64,000 nt of DNA from DATLLJ01 sp035537875 (GCA_035537875.1 DATLLJ010000009.1:1-64000), one strand, 5' to 3'. Counted from the first letter of the stretch, positions 16,415-25,337 are shown. Numbers and translations: made by a program. Notes: generated by a model from the letters alone, not told the origin.

Positions 16415-17887
16415 TCACGGGCGCAGGTCGAACGCCGCCATCTCCCGCAGGTTGCGCACGATCAATCGTCCGCCGGCGATGATCGGATGGTTCCACGTTT
16501 TGCCCTCAATCGCCGGAAACCTGACCACTTCCTCGTGGCGTTCTGGCGTCGCCCTGACGACCGCGATGTCGCCGTCCTCGGTCAACACGATCACGTGGCC
16601 GCCAGCGAGGACGATCTGGCCGTACCCGTACCGGCCCGCCTTCCATTTCAGCTCGCCGGTCGCCGCTTCCACGCACGCGAGAATCGCCTCGTCCAACCCG
16701 TAGATATACCCCTCATGGAGCACCGAGCTGGTGAACTTGTTCTTCATCCGCGTGTTCTGCCAGACGGTCTGAGTTGAAAACCCGTCACCCGCACGCGTCA
16801 CCTCGAACACGGCGGCCCCGTGGCCGTAGCCGGCGGACAGAAAGACGCGATCGCCGCCGAGCACGATCGGCTGCGACACGTTGATCCCCACCTGGGTCAC
16901 CCATGGATACTCCCAAAGAAGCCGGCCTTCCTCGACCGTCAGGCCAACCGCACGCGTCGCGCTGACGATGATGATCTGTCGGACGCCGCCGAGAGTGGCG
17001 AGCATGGGCGACGTGTACGCCTGCTGATCGTCGAGGGTTCCCCAAACAGCGTCGCCGCTGTCCTTGTTGTACGCGACCACCGACCGCCCGCGCCGCCCTC
17101 CCGGCAACACGATCACTTTGTCGTCTACGACCAGCGGAGAACCAGACATGCCCCATTCGAGATTCGTGGCGCCGTTGTCCTCGAGGATGTTGCGTCGCCA
17201 GACGAGCGTACCAGTCCGCGCGTCCAGGCATCGAAGCTCTCCCAGCGCCCCGAGCGCGTAAACGCGGCCCTCGTGGTAGGTCGGCGTCGCCCTCGGACCA
17301 TCGCCTCCCTGCCACTCGATGAACTCCGCGTCCCAGCCGTGAATCCACAACTCGCGCCCCGTGACGATGTCGTACGCCGAGACCACTTCCTGGTCACGGC
17401 GCTGCTCGATCGTGAACGCACGGCCATCCGCCGCCACGAACGACGCATAGCCGAGTCCAATCGGCTGCTTCCACACCGGGGCCAATCCCTCGCGTGGCCA
17501 GTCGGCACGAATGCCTGGTCCCTCATAGCGGCCATCACGGTTCGGGCCGCGGAAGTCGGTCCAGTCACTCGAGCGATCGTGTGACACGACTGGAGCGGCG
17601 ACAGCCGCTGCTCGGGGGAGCTCCGAACGTTCAGCTGGGACGTTTCCCGCATCCGGCTCGGCTGGGAGGGTCGGCGCATTCGACGAAGCATTCGTGTCGC
17701 TCGATTCCGGCGCCAGCTGCCGCTGCCTGGCGCGATCCTCCTCGAGCGCATCGTAATTGGCCGAGCTCGAAAAAAATCGCACCCACATGCCGGATCCGTC
17801 ACGGGCGAGAGACAATCCGCCAAATCGGTACAGCCCCGCAGCCGCCAATGCGATCGCCAAGACGACGACCGCCGATTTCTTCCGCAT
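16415..17887 (-). CDS. Membrane-anchored PQQ-like beta-propeller protein
   Basis: 490 residues from the ATG at 17887. An uncleaved N-terminal anchor (MRKKSAVVVLAIALAAAGLY) is followed by a low-complexity Asp/Ala/Pro-rich linker to about residue 100. Then come SDWTDFRGPNRDGRY and a propeller with blades such as DARTGTLVWRR and EAATGELKWK. It is the divergent partner of the next gene, with start codons 32 bases apart. Upstream in-frame codons would run back into the partner's coding region, so 17887 is preferred. The periplasmic role is unknown. Confidence 0.83.
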   Translation of the reverse strand: MRKKSAVVVLAIALAAAGLYRFGGLSLARDGSGMWVRFFSSSANYDALEEDRARQRQLAPESSDTNASSNAPTLPAEPDAGNVPAERSELPRAAAVAAPVVSHDRSSDWTDFRGPNRDGRYEGPGIRADWPREGLAPVWKQPIGLGYASFVAADGRAFTIEQRRDQEVVSAYDIVTGRELWIHGWDAEFIEWQGGDGPRATPTYHEGRVYALGALGELRCLDARTGTLVWRRNILEDNGATNLEWGMSGSPLVVDDKVIVLPGGRRGRSVVAYNKDSGDAVWGTLDDQQAYTSPMLATLGGVRQIIIVSATRAVGLTVEEGRLLWEYPWVTQVGINVSQPIVLGGDRVFLSAGYGHGAAVFEVTRAGDGFSTQTVWQNTRMKNKFTSSVLHEGYIYGLDEAILACVEAATGELKWKAGRYGYGQIVLAGGHVIVLTEDGDIAVVRATPERHEEVVRFPAIEGKTWNHPIIAGGRLIVRNLREMAAFDLRP

Positions 17888-17893
17888 GAAGGC

Positions 17894-17899
17894 AGTATA
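17894..17899 (-). promoter_or_regulatory. -10 box implying a leaderless transcript
   Basis: TATACT on the minus strand ends six bases before the ATG at 17887, so transcription would start at or next to the start codon. There is no ribosome site and no room for one. No good -35 is seen. Confidence 0.45.
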
Positions 17900-17918
17900 C
17901 GCGTGGTATCGTCGGCTC

Positions 17919-19175
17919 ATGCGCCATCGGCTGCTTGCATTCCTCACTGCCTCGGCGTTGACAGCGTCCATCTTCGGCGTCGGTCGTGCTGTGCAAGGAG
18001 CTGCACCCGATTGGCCGCAGCTCCTGGGCCCCGAGCGAAACGGCGTGTACACCGGTCCTCCGCTGGCCGAGACGTGGCCGAAAGACGGGCCACCCAAGGT
18101 CTGGCAAATCTCGGTCGGCGAAGGCTTCGCCGGCCCCGTCGTCGTCGGCGAGCGGGTCATCCTCTTTCATCGTCGCAGCTACGAAGAGATCGTCGAGGCG
18201 TTCGATTCGCGAACCGGCAAGAGCGTGTGGCGATTCGCGTACAAGACGAATTACCGCGACGACTTCGGCTTCGATGAAGGGCCCCGTTCTGTTCCGGTCG
18301 TCGCGAACGGACGCGTCTACACGTTCGGGGCCGAAGGCATGCTCCACGCCATCGACCTGATGACAGGCAAGAGCATCTGGAACGTCGACACGATGCGCCG
18401 CTTCGGCGTCCCGAAAGGATTTTTCGGCGCCGCAGGCTCGCCGCTCGTGGAAGACGGCCGCGTGATCGCCAATATCGGCGGCAAGGGCGCGGGTATCGTG
18501 GCCTTCAACGCCGACACCGGCGAGGTGTTGTGGACCGCCACCGATCATCAGGCGAGCTACTCTTCGCCAGTCGGCGCCACGTTCGGCGGGCGGCGCCAGG
18601 TGATCTTCTTCACGAGGAACGGGCTGATCAGCCTCGACCCGTCGACGGGGGCCGTCATATTCCAGCGCCCGTGGCGCTCGCGGTCGGCTTCTTCTGTCAA
18701 CGCGGCGACACCACTCGTGATCGGCGACCTGCTCTTCGCGTCGGCAACGTACGAGACGGGAGCCACGGTGATGCGCGTGAACGGGAACCAGCTCACCGAA
18801 CTGTGGTCCTCAGACGACGTGATGTCGAATCATTACGCGACGAGCGTGTACCACGACGGCTACCTCTACGGGTATCACGGGCGCCAGGAATTCAACCCGA
18901 GCTTCCGCGCCGTCGATGTGAAGACGGGGGCGGTGAAGTGGAGCGTCGATCGCTATCGCGCCGGGTCGGTCACCCTCGTCGGCGATCGGCTGCTCATCGC
19001 GAGAGAGACCGGCGAGCTCGTCCTCGCGCCCGCGTCGCCCGAGGCGTTCAAGCCTCTTGCACAGGCGCGCGTTCTGCGAGGGACCGTTCGTGCCCTCCCG
19101 GCCGTGTCGGATGGGTTCGTCTATCTCCGCAACGAGAACACGCTCGTCTGCCTGGATCTCCGCAGGCCGCAGTAG
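17919..19175 (+). CDS. Secreted PQQ-like beta-propeller protein
   Basis: 418 residues from the ATG at 17919: a signal peptide (about 1-27, MRHRLLAFLTASALTASIFG) then PDWPQLLGPERNGVY, the family opening, and blades with DSRTGKSVWR, DLMTGKSIWN and DVKTGAVKWS. A second in-frame ATG at 17886 would add 11 basic residues but overlaps the partner's start codon as CATG, so the shorter form is preferred. It diverges from the membrane-anchored paralogue and converges on the quinoprotein gene 17 bases away. It resembles BamB-like scaffolds; an enzymatic role is not supported. Confidence 0.83.
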   Translation: MRHRLLAFLTASALTASIFGVGRAVQGAAPDWPQLLGPERNGVYTGPPLAETWPKDGPPKVWQISVGEGFAGPVVVGERVILFHRRSYEEIVEAFDSRTGKSVWRFAYKTNYRDDFGFDEGPRSVPVVANGRVYTFGAEGMLHAIDLMTGKSIWNVDTMRRFGVPKGFFGAAGSPLVEDGRVIANIGGKGAGIVAFNADTGEVLWTATDHQASYSSPVGATFGGRRQVIFFTRNGLISLDPSTGAVIFQRPWRSRSASSVNAATPLVIGDLLFASATYETGATVMRVNGNQLTELWSSDDVMSNHYATSVYHDGYLYGYHGRQEFNPSFRAVDVKTGAVKWSVDRYRAGSVTLVGDRLLIARETGELVLAPASPEAFKPLAQARVLRGTVRALPAVSDGFVYLRNENTLVCLDLRRPQ

Positions 19176-19192
19176 CGACTCGGCCGAGACCT

Positions 19193-21007
19193 TCAGTTGT
19201 CGACCGGTGGCGCGCCGGCGGCGGGCGGATCCTTCGGCGCCTCGGGCTCTGGCGCCGCTGGTATCTCCGCTTTCCCGTCAAGGACAAAGGTCAACATGCG
19301 AGGCGGACTGCTGGTGGTCGTCTGGTTTCCGGGCCCAGCGTTGCCGCTCGTCTGCCCAATGCCGCCCATCAACGTGACGTACTGACGCCCATCCACCAGG
19401 TAGGTGATCGGGGGGCCCATGCCCGCTCCCAGATTGGTCTGGATCTCGAGGCGCAGCTCGCCCGTATCCGCGGTATACGCAAGCAAGCGTCCGTCGTTGA
19501 CGACCTGAAACACCAGGTTGCCTGCCGTCGTGACCGTACCACCGCCGATCCCGCCGCCGCCCGGCCGTCGCCAGCGCATTTGCTGACCGAGTGGATCCCA
19601 TGCGACCAGAGCTCCCGTACGGGTTCCCTCGATGGGCTCCGGTCCGATAGCCGGCAATCCGGGGTCGCTTGCCGCAGGCGCTGGCCGCACCGTGCCGGTG
19701 GTCTGCCCTGGCGCAGGCGTGAATTCCTCGACCGCAGCGAACGTGAAACTGCTCCGCGTCGTCGTCGGAATATAGACGAGGCCCGTCGCCGGGTTGTAGG
19801 ACATCGGGGACCAGTTATGGGCGCCGCCCGGATTGGGCGATAGCGTGACCGGCGTGGTGCCGTAGTAGGACTGGGGATGAACGACCGGCCGGCCCGTCTC
19901 ACCATCGATACCGCTGGCCCAGGTGACGCGGGCAAACGGTTCCGCGGAGATGAACGCGCCCGTGAGCCGGTCGATCACGTAGTAGAACCCGTTCTTGCTG
20001 GCCTGCATCACGACCTTGCGTTCGACGCCGTCCATCATCAGGTTGACGAGCATCAACTGCTGCACGCTGTCGTAGTCCCAGTTGTCGTTCGGCACCACCT
20101 GGTAATGCCACCGATACTCGCCCGTATCCGCGTCCACCGCGACGATCGCGCACGTAAAGAGATTGTCGAGGCCGGTGGCGCCACGCCATATCTGGGTCCA
20201 CGGCTCCGCATTGCCGGTCCCGACGTAAACGAGGTTCGCCTCAGGGTCGTACGCCGCACCATCCCAGACTGCCCCGCCGCCTCCGTATTGCCACCAGTTG
20301 CCGCCCCACGTGTCGGCGGCCTGGCGCATCGCCTCATTCTCGAAACCAAGCGCCGGATTCCCGGGCACCGTGTAGAAGCGCCAGACGCGGCGACCGGTGC
20401 GCGCGTCGTACGCGTCGAAATAGCCGCGCATCGGCCGGTCGCCGCCGCTCACACCGATCACGACTTTGTCGCCCGCGAGCCGCGGGGCCATCGTGATGGT
20501 GGCCCACTCCTGGGGAAACCCGACGCGCGCCTCCCAGACGACCTTTCCCGTTTTCGCGTTGATGCCCTCGAGCCGACCATCGATGATGGGCGCGATCACC
20601 AGATCCTCATAGAGGGCAAGACCACGGTTCACGACTCCGCAGCAGATCTTGGGACGGACGGCCGTCTGATTGACTTCCGGATCCCAGCGCCACAGCTCCT
20701 TTCCAGTGCGCGCATCCACAGCGAAGACAATGCTCCAGTTCGTGATGCTGTAGATCACGCCGTTCCGCACGAGCGGCGTCGCTTCCTGGCCGCCTCCGCC
20801 CATGCCCACGTCGAGATGCCAGGCGAGGCCGAGACGACTCACGTTGCCCGCATTAATCTGGTCGAGGGGGCTGAAGCGGGTTTCCCCGGTAGTCAGCCCG
20901 TAACGGACCCAGTCCTTTCCGTCCGTCTCCTGGGTTGTGACAGTTGAAGGAGCAAGAGTCCACGCGGTCACGAACGTCAATGCGACCCATCGGCTGAGCG
21001 GCTTCAT
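19193..21007 (-). CDS. PQQ-dependent alcohol dehydrogenase (quinoprotein, no cytochrome domain)
   Basis: 604 residues with a signal peptide (about 1-26). Unlike its neighbours it has hallmarks of true quinoproteins: adjacent cysteines C122-C123 in KICCGVVNRG, which form the disulfide ring over PQQ; N266 in GTGNAEPW as a likely calcium ligand; and the acidic pair in NDNWDYD (D311, D313), where the catalytic base lies. The C-terminus ends in a Pro/Ala/Glu tail with no CxxCH, so electrons must leave through a separate cytochrome. It oxidises an alcohol in the periplasm; the substrate is unknown. No PQQ biosynthesis genes are in the window. Confidence 0.82.
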   Translation of the reverse strand: MKPLSRWVALTFVTAWTLAPSTVTTQETDGKDWVRYGLTTGETRFSPLDQINAGNVSRLGLAWHLDVGMGGGGQEATPLVRNGVIYSITNWSIVFAVDARTGKELWRWDPEVNQTAVRPKICCGVVNRGLALYEDLVIAPIIDGRLEGINAKTGKVVWEARVGFPQEWATITMAPRLAGDKVVIGVSGGDRPMRGYFDAYDARTGRRVWRFYTVPGNPALGFENEAMRQAADTWGGNWWQYGGGGAVWDGAAYDPEANLVYVGTGNAEPWTQIWRGATGLDNLFTCAIVAVDADTGEYRWHYQVVPNDNWDYDSVQQLMLVNLMMDGVERKVVMQASKNGFYYVIDRLTGAFISAEPFARVTWASGIDGETGRPVVHPQSYYGTTPVTLSPNPGGAHNWSPMSYNPATGLVYIPTTTRSSFTFAAVEEFTPAPGQTTGTVRPAPAASDPGLPAIGPEPIEGTRTGALVAWDPLGQQMRWRRPGGGGIGGGTVTTAGNLVFQVVNDGRLLAYTADTGELRLEIQTNLGAGMGPPITYLVDGRQYVTLMGGIGQTSGNAGPGNQTTTSSPPRMLTFVLDGKAEIPAAPEPEAPKDPPAAGAPPVDN

Positions 21008-21086
21008 AGCTGGCCTCTCCTGGTGTTGACGCGCGTCGAATGGCGCGAGCGTAACAGAAAAGCGGCCCGGAACGGCGCGGAGTTTC

Positions 21087-21092
21087 TATAAT
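21087..21092 (+). promoter_or_regulatory. Consensus -10 (TATAAT) of the amidohydrolase gene
   Basis: A perfect TATAAT lies 24 bases before the GTG start, with AAGAGGAAG as ribosome site in between. No good -35 is apparent at the usual spacing. Confidence 0.5.
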
Positions 21093-21116
21093 GTCCAGGA
21101 ACTCCAAGAGGAAGCT

Positions 21117-22373
21117 GTGGAAGCACATCGGAACCGCTGCCGTCTCGTCGCCCTGTTCAGCGTGCTGGCCGCCGCGTGCGCCTCTTCCGAGATCGCCCAG
21201 AAGGCCGACCTCGTGCTGTCCGGCGCCCGCATCGTTACGGCAACGGGAGCGGTCACGGAGGACGCATCGGTCGTCGTTTCCGAGGGGCGTTTTTCGGCGG
21301 TGTCTCCAAGTCGCGTCACGACAGCGGCCGGCACTGTCATCGATTTGTCTGGCGCGGGCTATACGGTTCTGCCCGGCCTGATCGATACACACGTCCATCT
21401 GATTCCGTCAGGCGGCATCGACAGCGACGAGGCGCTGGCCCGGTACATCTCGGACAGACTTCCCGAACGGCTGGAATCGTTCCTGGCTTCCGGCACGACG
21501 ACGATCTACGACGACGGCGATTTCTGGCCGGCCATCTCGGAGGTCAAACAGCGAATCGCGGCTGGAACGCTTCGCGGACCGCGGCTCTTCGCCGTCGGAC
21601 TGATTCTGACCGCGCCAGGCGGTCACCCGGCCAGCACGATCTGCCGCACGAATCCCTATTGCCAGCAGCACCGCATCGTTCAACTCGACTCGCCGCTGCG
21701 CGCCCGGGAGACCGTGGATCTGCTGGCCGAAAACGGCGTGGACGGAATCAAAGTGGTCCACGAGGCCGTGGACATCACGATGGCGCGCGATGTCCTCGAC
21801 GCGGTAATCGAACGAGCCCGCATGCACGGGATACCGGTGGATTCACACAACGAAACCGTGGAGAGCTCGATCGTGGCCGCCGAGGCAGGCGTCTCTCGAT
21901 TGGTCCATCCGCCGCGGTTCGGCAGCGTCGACGGCACACCGTTCGTCGAACTGGTCCGCAGCCGCGGCATCAAAATCGCGGCAACAGTCGGAAGCGGAGG
22001 CCCGGGCAATCCCAAGTACACCCCCGAGATGGCCGCCCTTTTCGACGTCCTGAAGCGCAACGTTCAAGCGATCCGCCGCCGGAATGTGCTGTTGTCGTTC
22101 GGCACCGACAACGCGGGCGGCGATCCGGCGGAGCGCGTCTGGATGGAGGTACGGGCGCTTCAGGATATCGGGCTGTCGCCCGCCGAGATTCTCACGACCA
22201 TGACTCGCGATTCCGCAGTCTATCTTGGCCGCGGCGACGAGCTCGGCACCATCGAGAAGGGCAAACGGGCCGATCTCCTGATCGTTCGAGGCAACCCACT
22301 CGAGGACCTGTCCGCGTTACGGAACGTCGTCGTCGTGATCAAGAACGGCACCATTCTCATCGACAAGCGCTGA
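21117..22373 (+). CDS. Metal-dependent amidohydrolase, probable lipoprotein
   Basis: 418 residues. The N-terminus VALFSVLAAACAS looks like a lipoprotein signal with C21 as the lipidated residue. The imidazolonepropionase/prolidase-like fold is shown by GLIDTHVHL (H92, H94), GIKVVHEA with a probable carbamylated lysine, DSHNE, and GTDNAGGD for the last metal ligand. The C-terminal strand EKGKRADLLIVRGNPLEDL is typical. It should hydrolyse an amide, cyclic imide or dipeptide-like bond in the periplasm. GTG start with a good ribosome site. Confidence 0.85.
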   Translation: MEAHRNRCRLVALFSVLAAACASSEIAQKADLVLSGARIVTATGAVTEDASVVVSEGRFSAVSPSRVTTAAGTVIDLSGAGYTVLPGLIDTHVHLIPSGGIDSDEALARYISDRLPERLESFLASGTTTIYDDGDFWPAISEVKQRIAAGTLRGPRLFAVGLILTAPGGHPASTICRTNPYCQQHRIVQLDSPLRARETVDLLAENGVDGIKVVHEAVDITMARDVLDAVIERARMHGIPVDSHNETVESSIVAAEAGVSRLVHPPRFGSVDGTPFVELVRSRGIKIAATVGSGGPGNPKYTPEMAALFDVLKRNVQAIRRRNVLLSFGTDNAGGDPAERVWMEVRALQDIGLSPAEILTTMTRDSAVYLGRGDELGTIEKGKRADLLIVRGNPLEDLSALRNVVVVIKNGTILIDKR

Positions 22374-22528
22374 GCTCGCCCGAGCCGTAGTCGGTCTTCA
22401 GGGATTTTCGCTTGCCGAGATCGCAGGCATGTGTTTGAATGCCGCAAGGTTCGCCTCATTCGTTCACAAACTGATCGCGCTGATCCCACTTCGCGACTTG
22501 CCAATCGCCAAAGGCCTGCGGTGACATT

Positions 22529-23530
22529 GTGAAAATCGACGTCTTCAACCACTTCTACCCGCGGCGGTTCTTCGACGAGTACATCAACGTCGGCGCCAGC
22601 TTCAAAGACATGGGCAAGCGCGTCCAGAACCTCCCCACCATCGTCGATCTCGACGCCAGGTTTCGCGCCATGGACGAATTCGGCGACTTCTGTCAGGTGC
22701 TGACGCTACCGCAGCCGCCGGTGGAATCGCTGGCGGGCCCCGAAAAGACGCCCCTGATGGCGCGCATCGTCAACGACGGCCTGGCAGAACTGGTGGCCAG
22801 GCATCCGAAGCGCTTCATCGCGTACGGGGCGTGCCTCCCGATGAACAATCCTGACGAGGCCTTGAAGGAGCTGGATCGGGCGTCCTCGACGCTCGGCGCC
22901 AAAGGCGCCCAGATCTACACGAACATCAACGAGCAACCGCTGGACAAGCCTGAATTCCAGCCGGTGTTCGACGAGATCGCGCGCCGCGGCCTGACGGTCT
23001 GGCTGCACCCCACGCGGGGGGCCAATCACCCCGACTACCTCACGGAGGACAAGTCCCTCTACGAGATCTGGTGGACCTTCGGCTGGCCGTACGAGACGAG
23101 CGTGGCAATGTCCCGCCTGGTCTTTTCCGGACTCTTCGATCGACATCCGGACATCAAGATCATCAGCCACCACGGTGGCGCGATGATTCCGTTCTTCGAG
23201 GGACGCGTGGGCTACGGGTGGGATCAGCTGGGCAAACGGACGTCCGACGTCGACTACACCGTGCTGCTCAAGTCGATGAAGAAGCGGCCGATCGATTACT
23301 TCAGGAATTTCCTCGCCGATACCGCGCTGTTCGGGGCTCGCTCGGGGACGCAGTGCGCGCTGGACTTCTTCGGCATCGACCGGATGCTGTTCGCATCGGA
23401 TATGCCATTCGAGCCGACTCCGGGCCTCTACGTCCGCGAGACGATCCGCGTCATCGAGAGCCTCGACCTCTCGGCGGACGAGAAGGACCGCATCTACCGG
23501 CGAAACGCGGAGAGGCTACTCAATCTCTGA
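22529..23530 (+). CDS. Amidohydrolase family 2 protein (ACMSD/resorcylate-decarboxylase-like)
   Basis: 333 residues, cytoplasmic, TIM-barrel of the amidohydrolase_2 group, which includes decarboxylases of aromatic acids. Later ligands are present: H160 in VWLHPTRG, H214-H215 in SHHGG and D291 in FASDMPF. The first motif reads IDVFNHF, with F6 where the family's HxH has its first His and H8 kept, so metal binding may differ. The GTG start has only a weak ribosome site. Together with the Pht5-like protein at 34-35 kb it points to aromatic-acid chemistry. The reaction is unknown. Confidence 0.82.
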   Translation: MKIDVFNHFYPRRFFDEYINVGASFKDMGKRVQNLPTIVDLDARFRAMDEFGDFCQVLTLPQPPVESLAGPEKTPLMARIVNDGLAELVARHPKRFIAYGACLPMNNPDEALKELDRASSTLGAKGAQIYTNINEQPLDKPEFQPVFDEIARRGLTVWLHPTRGANHPDYLTEDKSLYEIWWTFGWPYETSVAMSRLVFSGLFDRHPDIKIISHHGGAMIPFFEGRVGYGWDQLGKRTSDVDYTVLLKSMKKRPIDYFRNFLADTALFGARSGTQCALDFFGIDRMLFASDMPFEPTPGLYVRETIRVIESLDLSADEKDRIYRRNAERLLNL

Positions 23531-23547
23531 GAATCTGATTGCCGGAT

Positions 23548-23949
23548 CTACTGTCTGGTGAGCTTGAAGTTGCCGCTCTCGTTCTGTGTTTTCCACGTGC
23601 CGACGATCGACCGGTGCGGCAGCCCGAGGTTCTCGATCTTGCCATCGAGCACGTAGGTGATGACCTTGCCCGATTTGTCTTTGCCGTCTCCCTCGAGATG
23701 CACCAGCCACCCCTGAGGGGTGAGCACGGCGTTCTTGATCGGGATGTTGTCCGTGCCGGGATTGATCATCCCGGTGATCGCCTTGCCGTCCCATCTGATG
23801 AGGATCAGCACGTCGTCGGTATGATTCTGGCTGGGTCCCCAGGTGCCGATCCAGGAACCCTTCAGCGGATGCCCTTCCTGGGCCGAGACCGGCGCCGGAG
23901 ACGCCAGACACGCAATCAACAGGACGAAGACGAACGTCAGCGCTCGCAT
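23548..23949 (-). CDS. Small secreted protein of unknown function
   Basis: 133 residues with a clean signal peptide (about 1-23, ending PVSAQ). The mature part is beta-rich: GSWIGTWGPSQNHTDDVLILIRWDGKAITGMINPG, then VLDGKIENLG and IVGTWKTQNESGNFKLTRQ, a spacing like small lipocalin-type barrels. No catalytic motif is visible. GGAG ribosome site before the ATG. It is the last gene of a minus-strand run of secreted proteins starting at 27.5 kb. Confidence 0.7.
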   Translation of the reverse strand: MRALTFVFVLLIACLASPAPVSAQEGHPLKGSWIGTWGPSQNHTDDVLILIRWDGKAITGMINPGTDNIPIKNAVLTPQGWLVHLEGDGKDKSGKVITYVLDGKIENLGLPHRSIVGTWKTQNESGNFKLTRQ

Positions 23950-23960
23950 GTGTCAGTCTC

Positions 23961-24761
23961 CTACTCGGCGCCCACCAGATGCTGGATGTCGCGGTTGTTG
24001 TCCTGACAGAAGTATTCCTCGACCTCCTCAGTCGTCCACGGAATATTCCATCCGGCCGTCCAGGGCCTCGTGTAGGCGCCCGGATCGTCAATCGTCACTT
24101 CGTACTTCAAGGTGTTGAAGTCGGGGCGCGAGATGCGCTCGATGAGATGCAGCTGCTCGGTGTGCACCATCCCGGTCGGCCTGCGCGTCATCCAGAACCG
24201 CTCGTTGAAGCCGACCGTGTCGATGACGAGCGTGTCCCCTTCCCAGCGGCCGACGGAATGGCCGTAGAACGTCGGGTTCACGTCGTCACCCGTTGGATGG
24301 GCCCGGCCGTCCATGTGAACGACCCGCCAGCTCCGCGAACCGCCGCCGGACAGGATGAGAATGCGTTTGAGCTGAGGCTGGTCCACGATCTCGAGGCCGT
24401 ACGGCGTGTTGAACTGGCGCGGTCCGGCGGGAGGAATGCAGCGCGGGTGCGGATCGTCCTTTCCCAGCGTGTCCAGACGATACTGGACGAGCTCCTTGGC
24501 CCAGGGCTGGAAGGGCGCCACCTTGTCGATGTCGGCGCGGTTCACCAGAAACGCGCCGTTCATCTCGACGAAGTTCTCCGACAAGTTGCCGACGCCGGTG
24601 TCCCAGTGTCCCTTGCCGCCCGGTTCTGGTCCCAGGTTGACGCGACCGTCTGGCCAGCGCGGCGTTGGCGCAGCAGGTTTCTTTGTTCCCTGCTGCGCTG
24701 ATGCCGGCGCCGCGGTCAGCGCCGCACAGACCACGAGACCCAGGACGAAACAGATTCTCAC
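23961..24761 (-). CDS. Secreted ~260-residue family protein with WEGDTLV core (copy 1)
   Basis: 266 residues from a GTG with a GGAGG site, and a signal peptide to about residue 22. The core DGRAHP, then GHSVGRWEGDTLVIDTVGFN, then TEQLHLIERI, and the ending EYFCQDNNRD recur in two other proteins here (25738-26571 and 32817-33569). The fold and function are unknown to me. Invariant His, Trp, Glu and Asp residues could form a binding or active site. Its neighbour on both sides is a small secreted gene, and copies 2 and 3 adjoin a DUF6152-like gene as this one does. Confidence 0.75.
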   Translation of the reverse strand: MRICFVLGLVVCAALTAAPASAQQGTKKPAAPTPRWPDGRVNLGPEPGGKGHWDTGVGNLSENFVEMNGAFLVNRADIDKVAPFQPWAKELVQYRLDTLGKDDPHPRCIPPAGPRQFNTPYGLEIVDQPQLKRILILSGGGSRSWRVVHMDGRAHPTGDDVNPTFYGHSVGRWEGDTLVIDTVGFNERFWMTRRPTGMVHTEQLHLIERISRPDFNTLKYEVTIDDPGAYTRPWTAGWNIPWTTEEVEEYFCQDNNRDIQHLVGAE

Positions 24762-24799
24762 GGATGCCTCCGAGGGTTTGCCCGGTTCGATTCGACGGC

Positions 24800-25189
24800 T
24801 TACGGGGTCACACCTTCGCTCGAGGCAGCGCCCATCTTCTTGCCGTTCTTGAAAACGTTCCGCGCGTTGGCGAGCGGGGTGCCATTACGGGCGAGCGAGC
24901 CCTCGACCTTCACCTGATCGCCCACCTGCAAGGTGTTCCGCGTCCAGCCCTGTCGCTGCAGACCGCTCGGCGCACCCATCTCCAGAGCCCAGTTCGTGAC
25001 CTTGCCGCTCGCGTCCTTCACGTTGATATAGAAGTACACGTGCGGATTCTGCCACTCGACCTTCGTCACCAGCCCTTCGAGCGTGACCGGCTTGCTCGCG
25101 TCGTACTCCGACGAGAACGAGTGGTGAGCCATCACCGGCCCGGCCGCCAGCATCACCGCAAGAGCGACACCCATCAAACGAACTCGCAT
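24800..25189 (-). CDS. DUF6152-like secreted protein (copy 1)
   Basis: 129 residues. The signal peptide ends AGPVMA, so the mature protein starts HHSFSSEYD. Then TLEGLVTKVEWQNPHVYFYINV, WALEMGAPSGLQRQGW and GDQVKVEG suggest a small OB-like beta barrel. The N-terminal His-His pair left after cleavage is kept in all three copies and could bind a metal. ATG at 25189 with GGAGG five bases upstream; an earlier TTG is less likely. It precedes copy 1 of the WEGDTLV family by 38 bases. Confidence 0.78.
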   Translation of the reverse strand: MRVRLMGVALAVMLAAGPVMAHHSFSSEYDASKPVTLEGLVTKVEWQNPHVYFYINVKDASGKVTNWALEMGAPSGLQRQGWTRNTLQVGDQVKVEGSLARNGTPLANARNVFKNGKKMGAASSEGVTP

Positions 25190-25213
25190 GTCAACCTCCA
25201 ATCACACCCCAGA

Positions 25214-25327
25214 AATTGCAGGATTGCAGAATTGCAGGAAGTGTAGGAAGTGCAGAAGTGCATCTCTGCAGATTGACTTTCTGCAGATTTACTTTCTGCA
25301 ATCCTGCAATCCTGCAATCCTGCAATT
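25214..25327. repeat. 114-base inverted repeat made of TTGCAGGA words
   Basis: Perfect 16-base arms at 25214-25229 and 25312-25327 (AATTGCAGGATTGCAG and its complement). Between them are further copies of ATTGCAGG, GTGCAGAAG and CTGCAATC words. It fills the gap between two DUF6152-like genes on the minus strand and would fold into a long RNA hairpin. Confidence 0.85.
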
Positions 25328-25337
25328 CCTCTGTGTG

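Noticed and set aside
12746..19175. Four extra PQQ dehydrogenases
   Set aside because: Blade motifs are present, but the paired cysteines and catalytic Asp site are not seen. Called PQQ-like propellers only.
22374..22528. Possible riboswitch or small RNA in the 155-base gap between amidohydrolases
   Set aside because: No stable hairpin series or known aptamer pattern could be recognised by eye.
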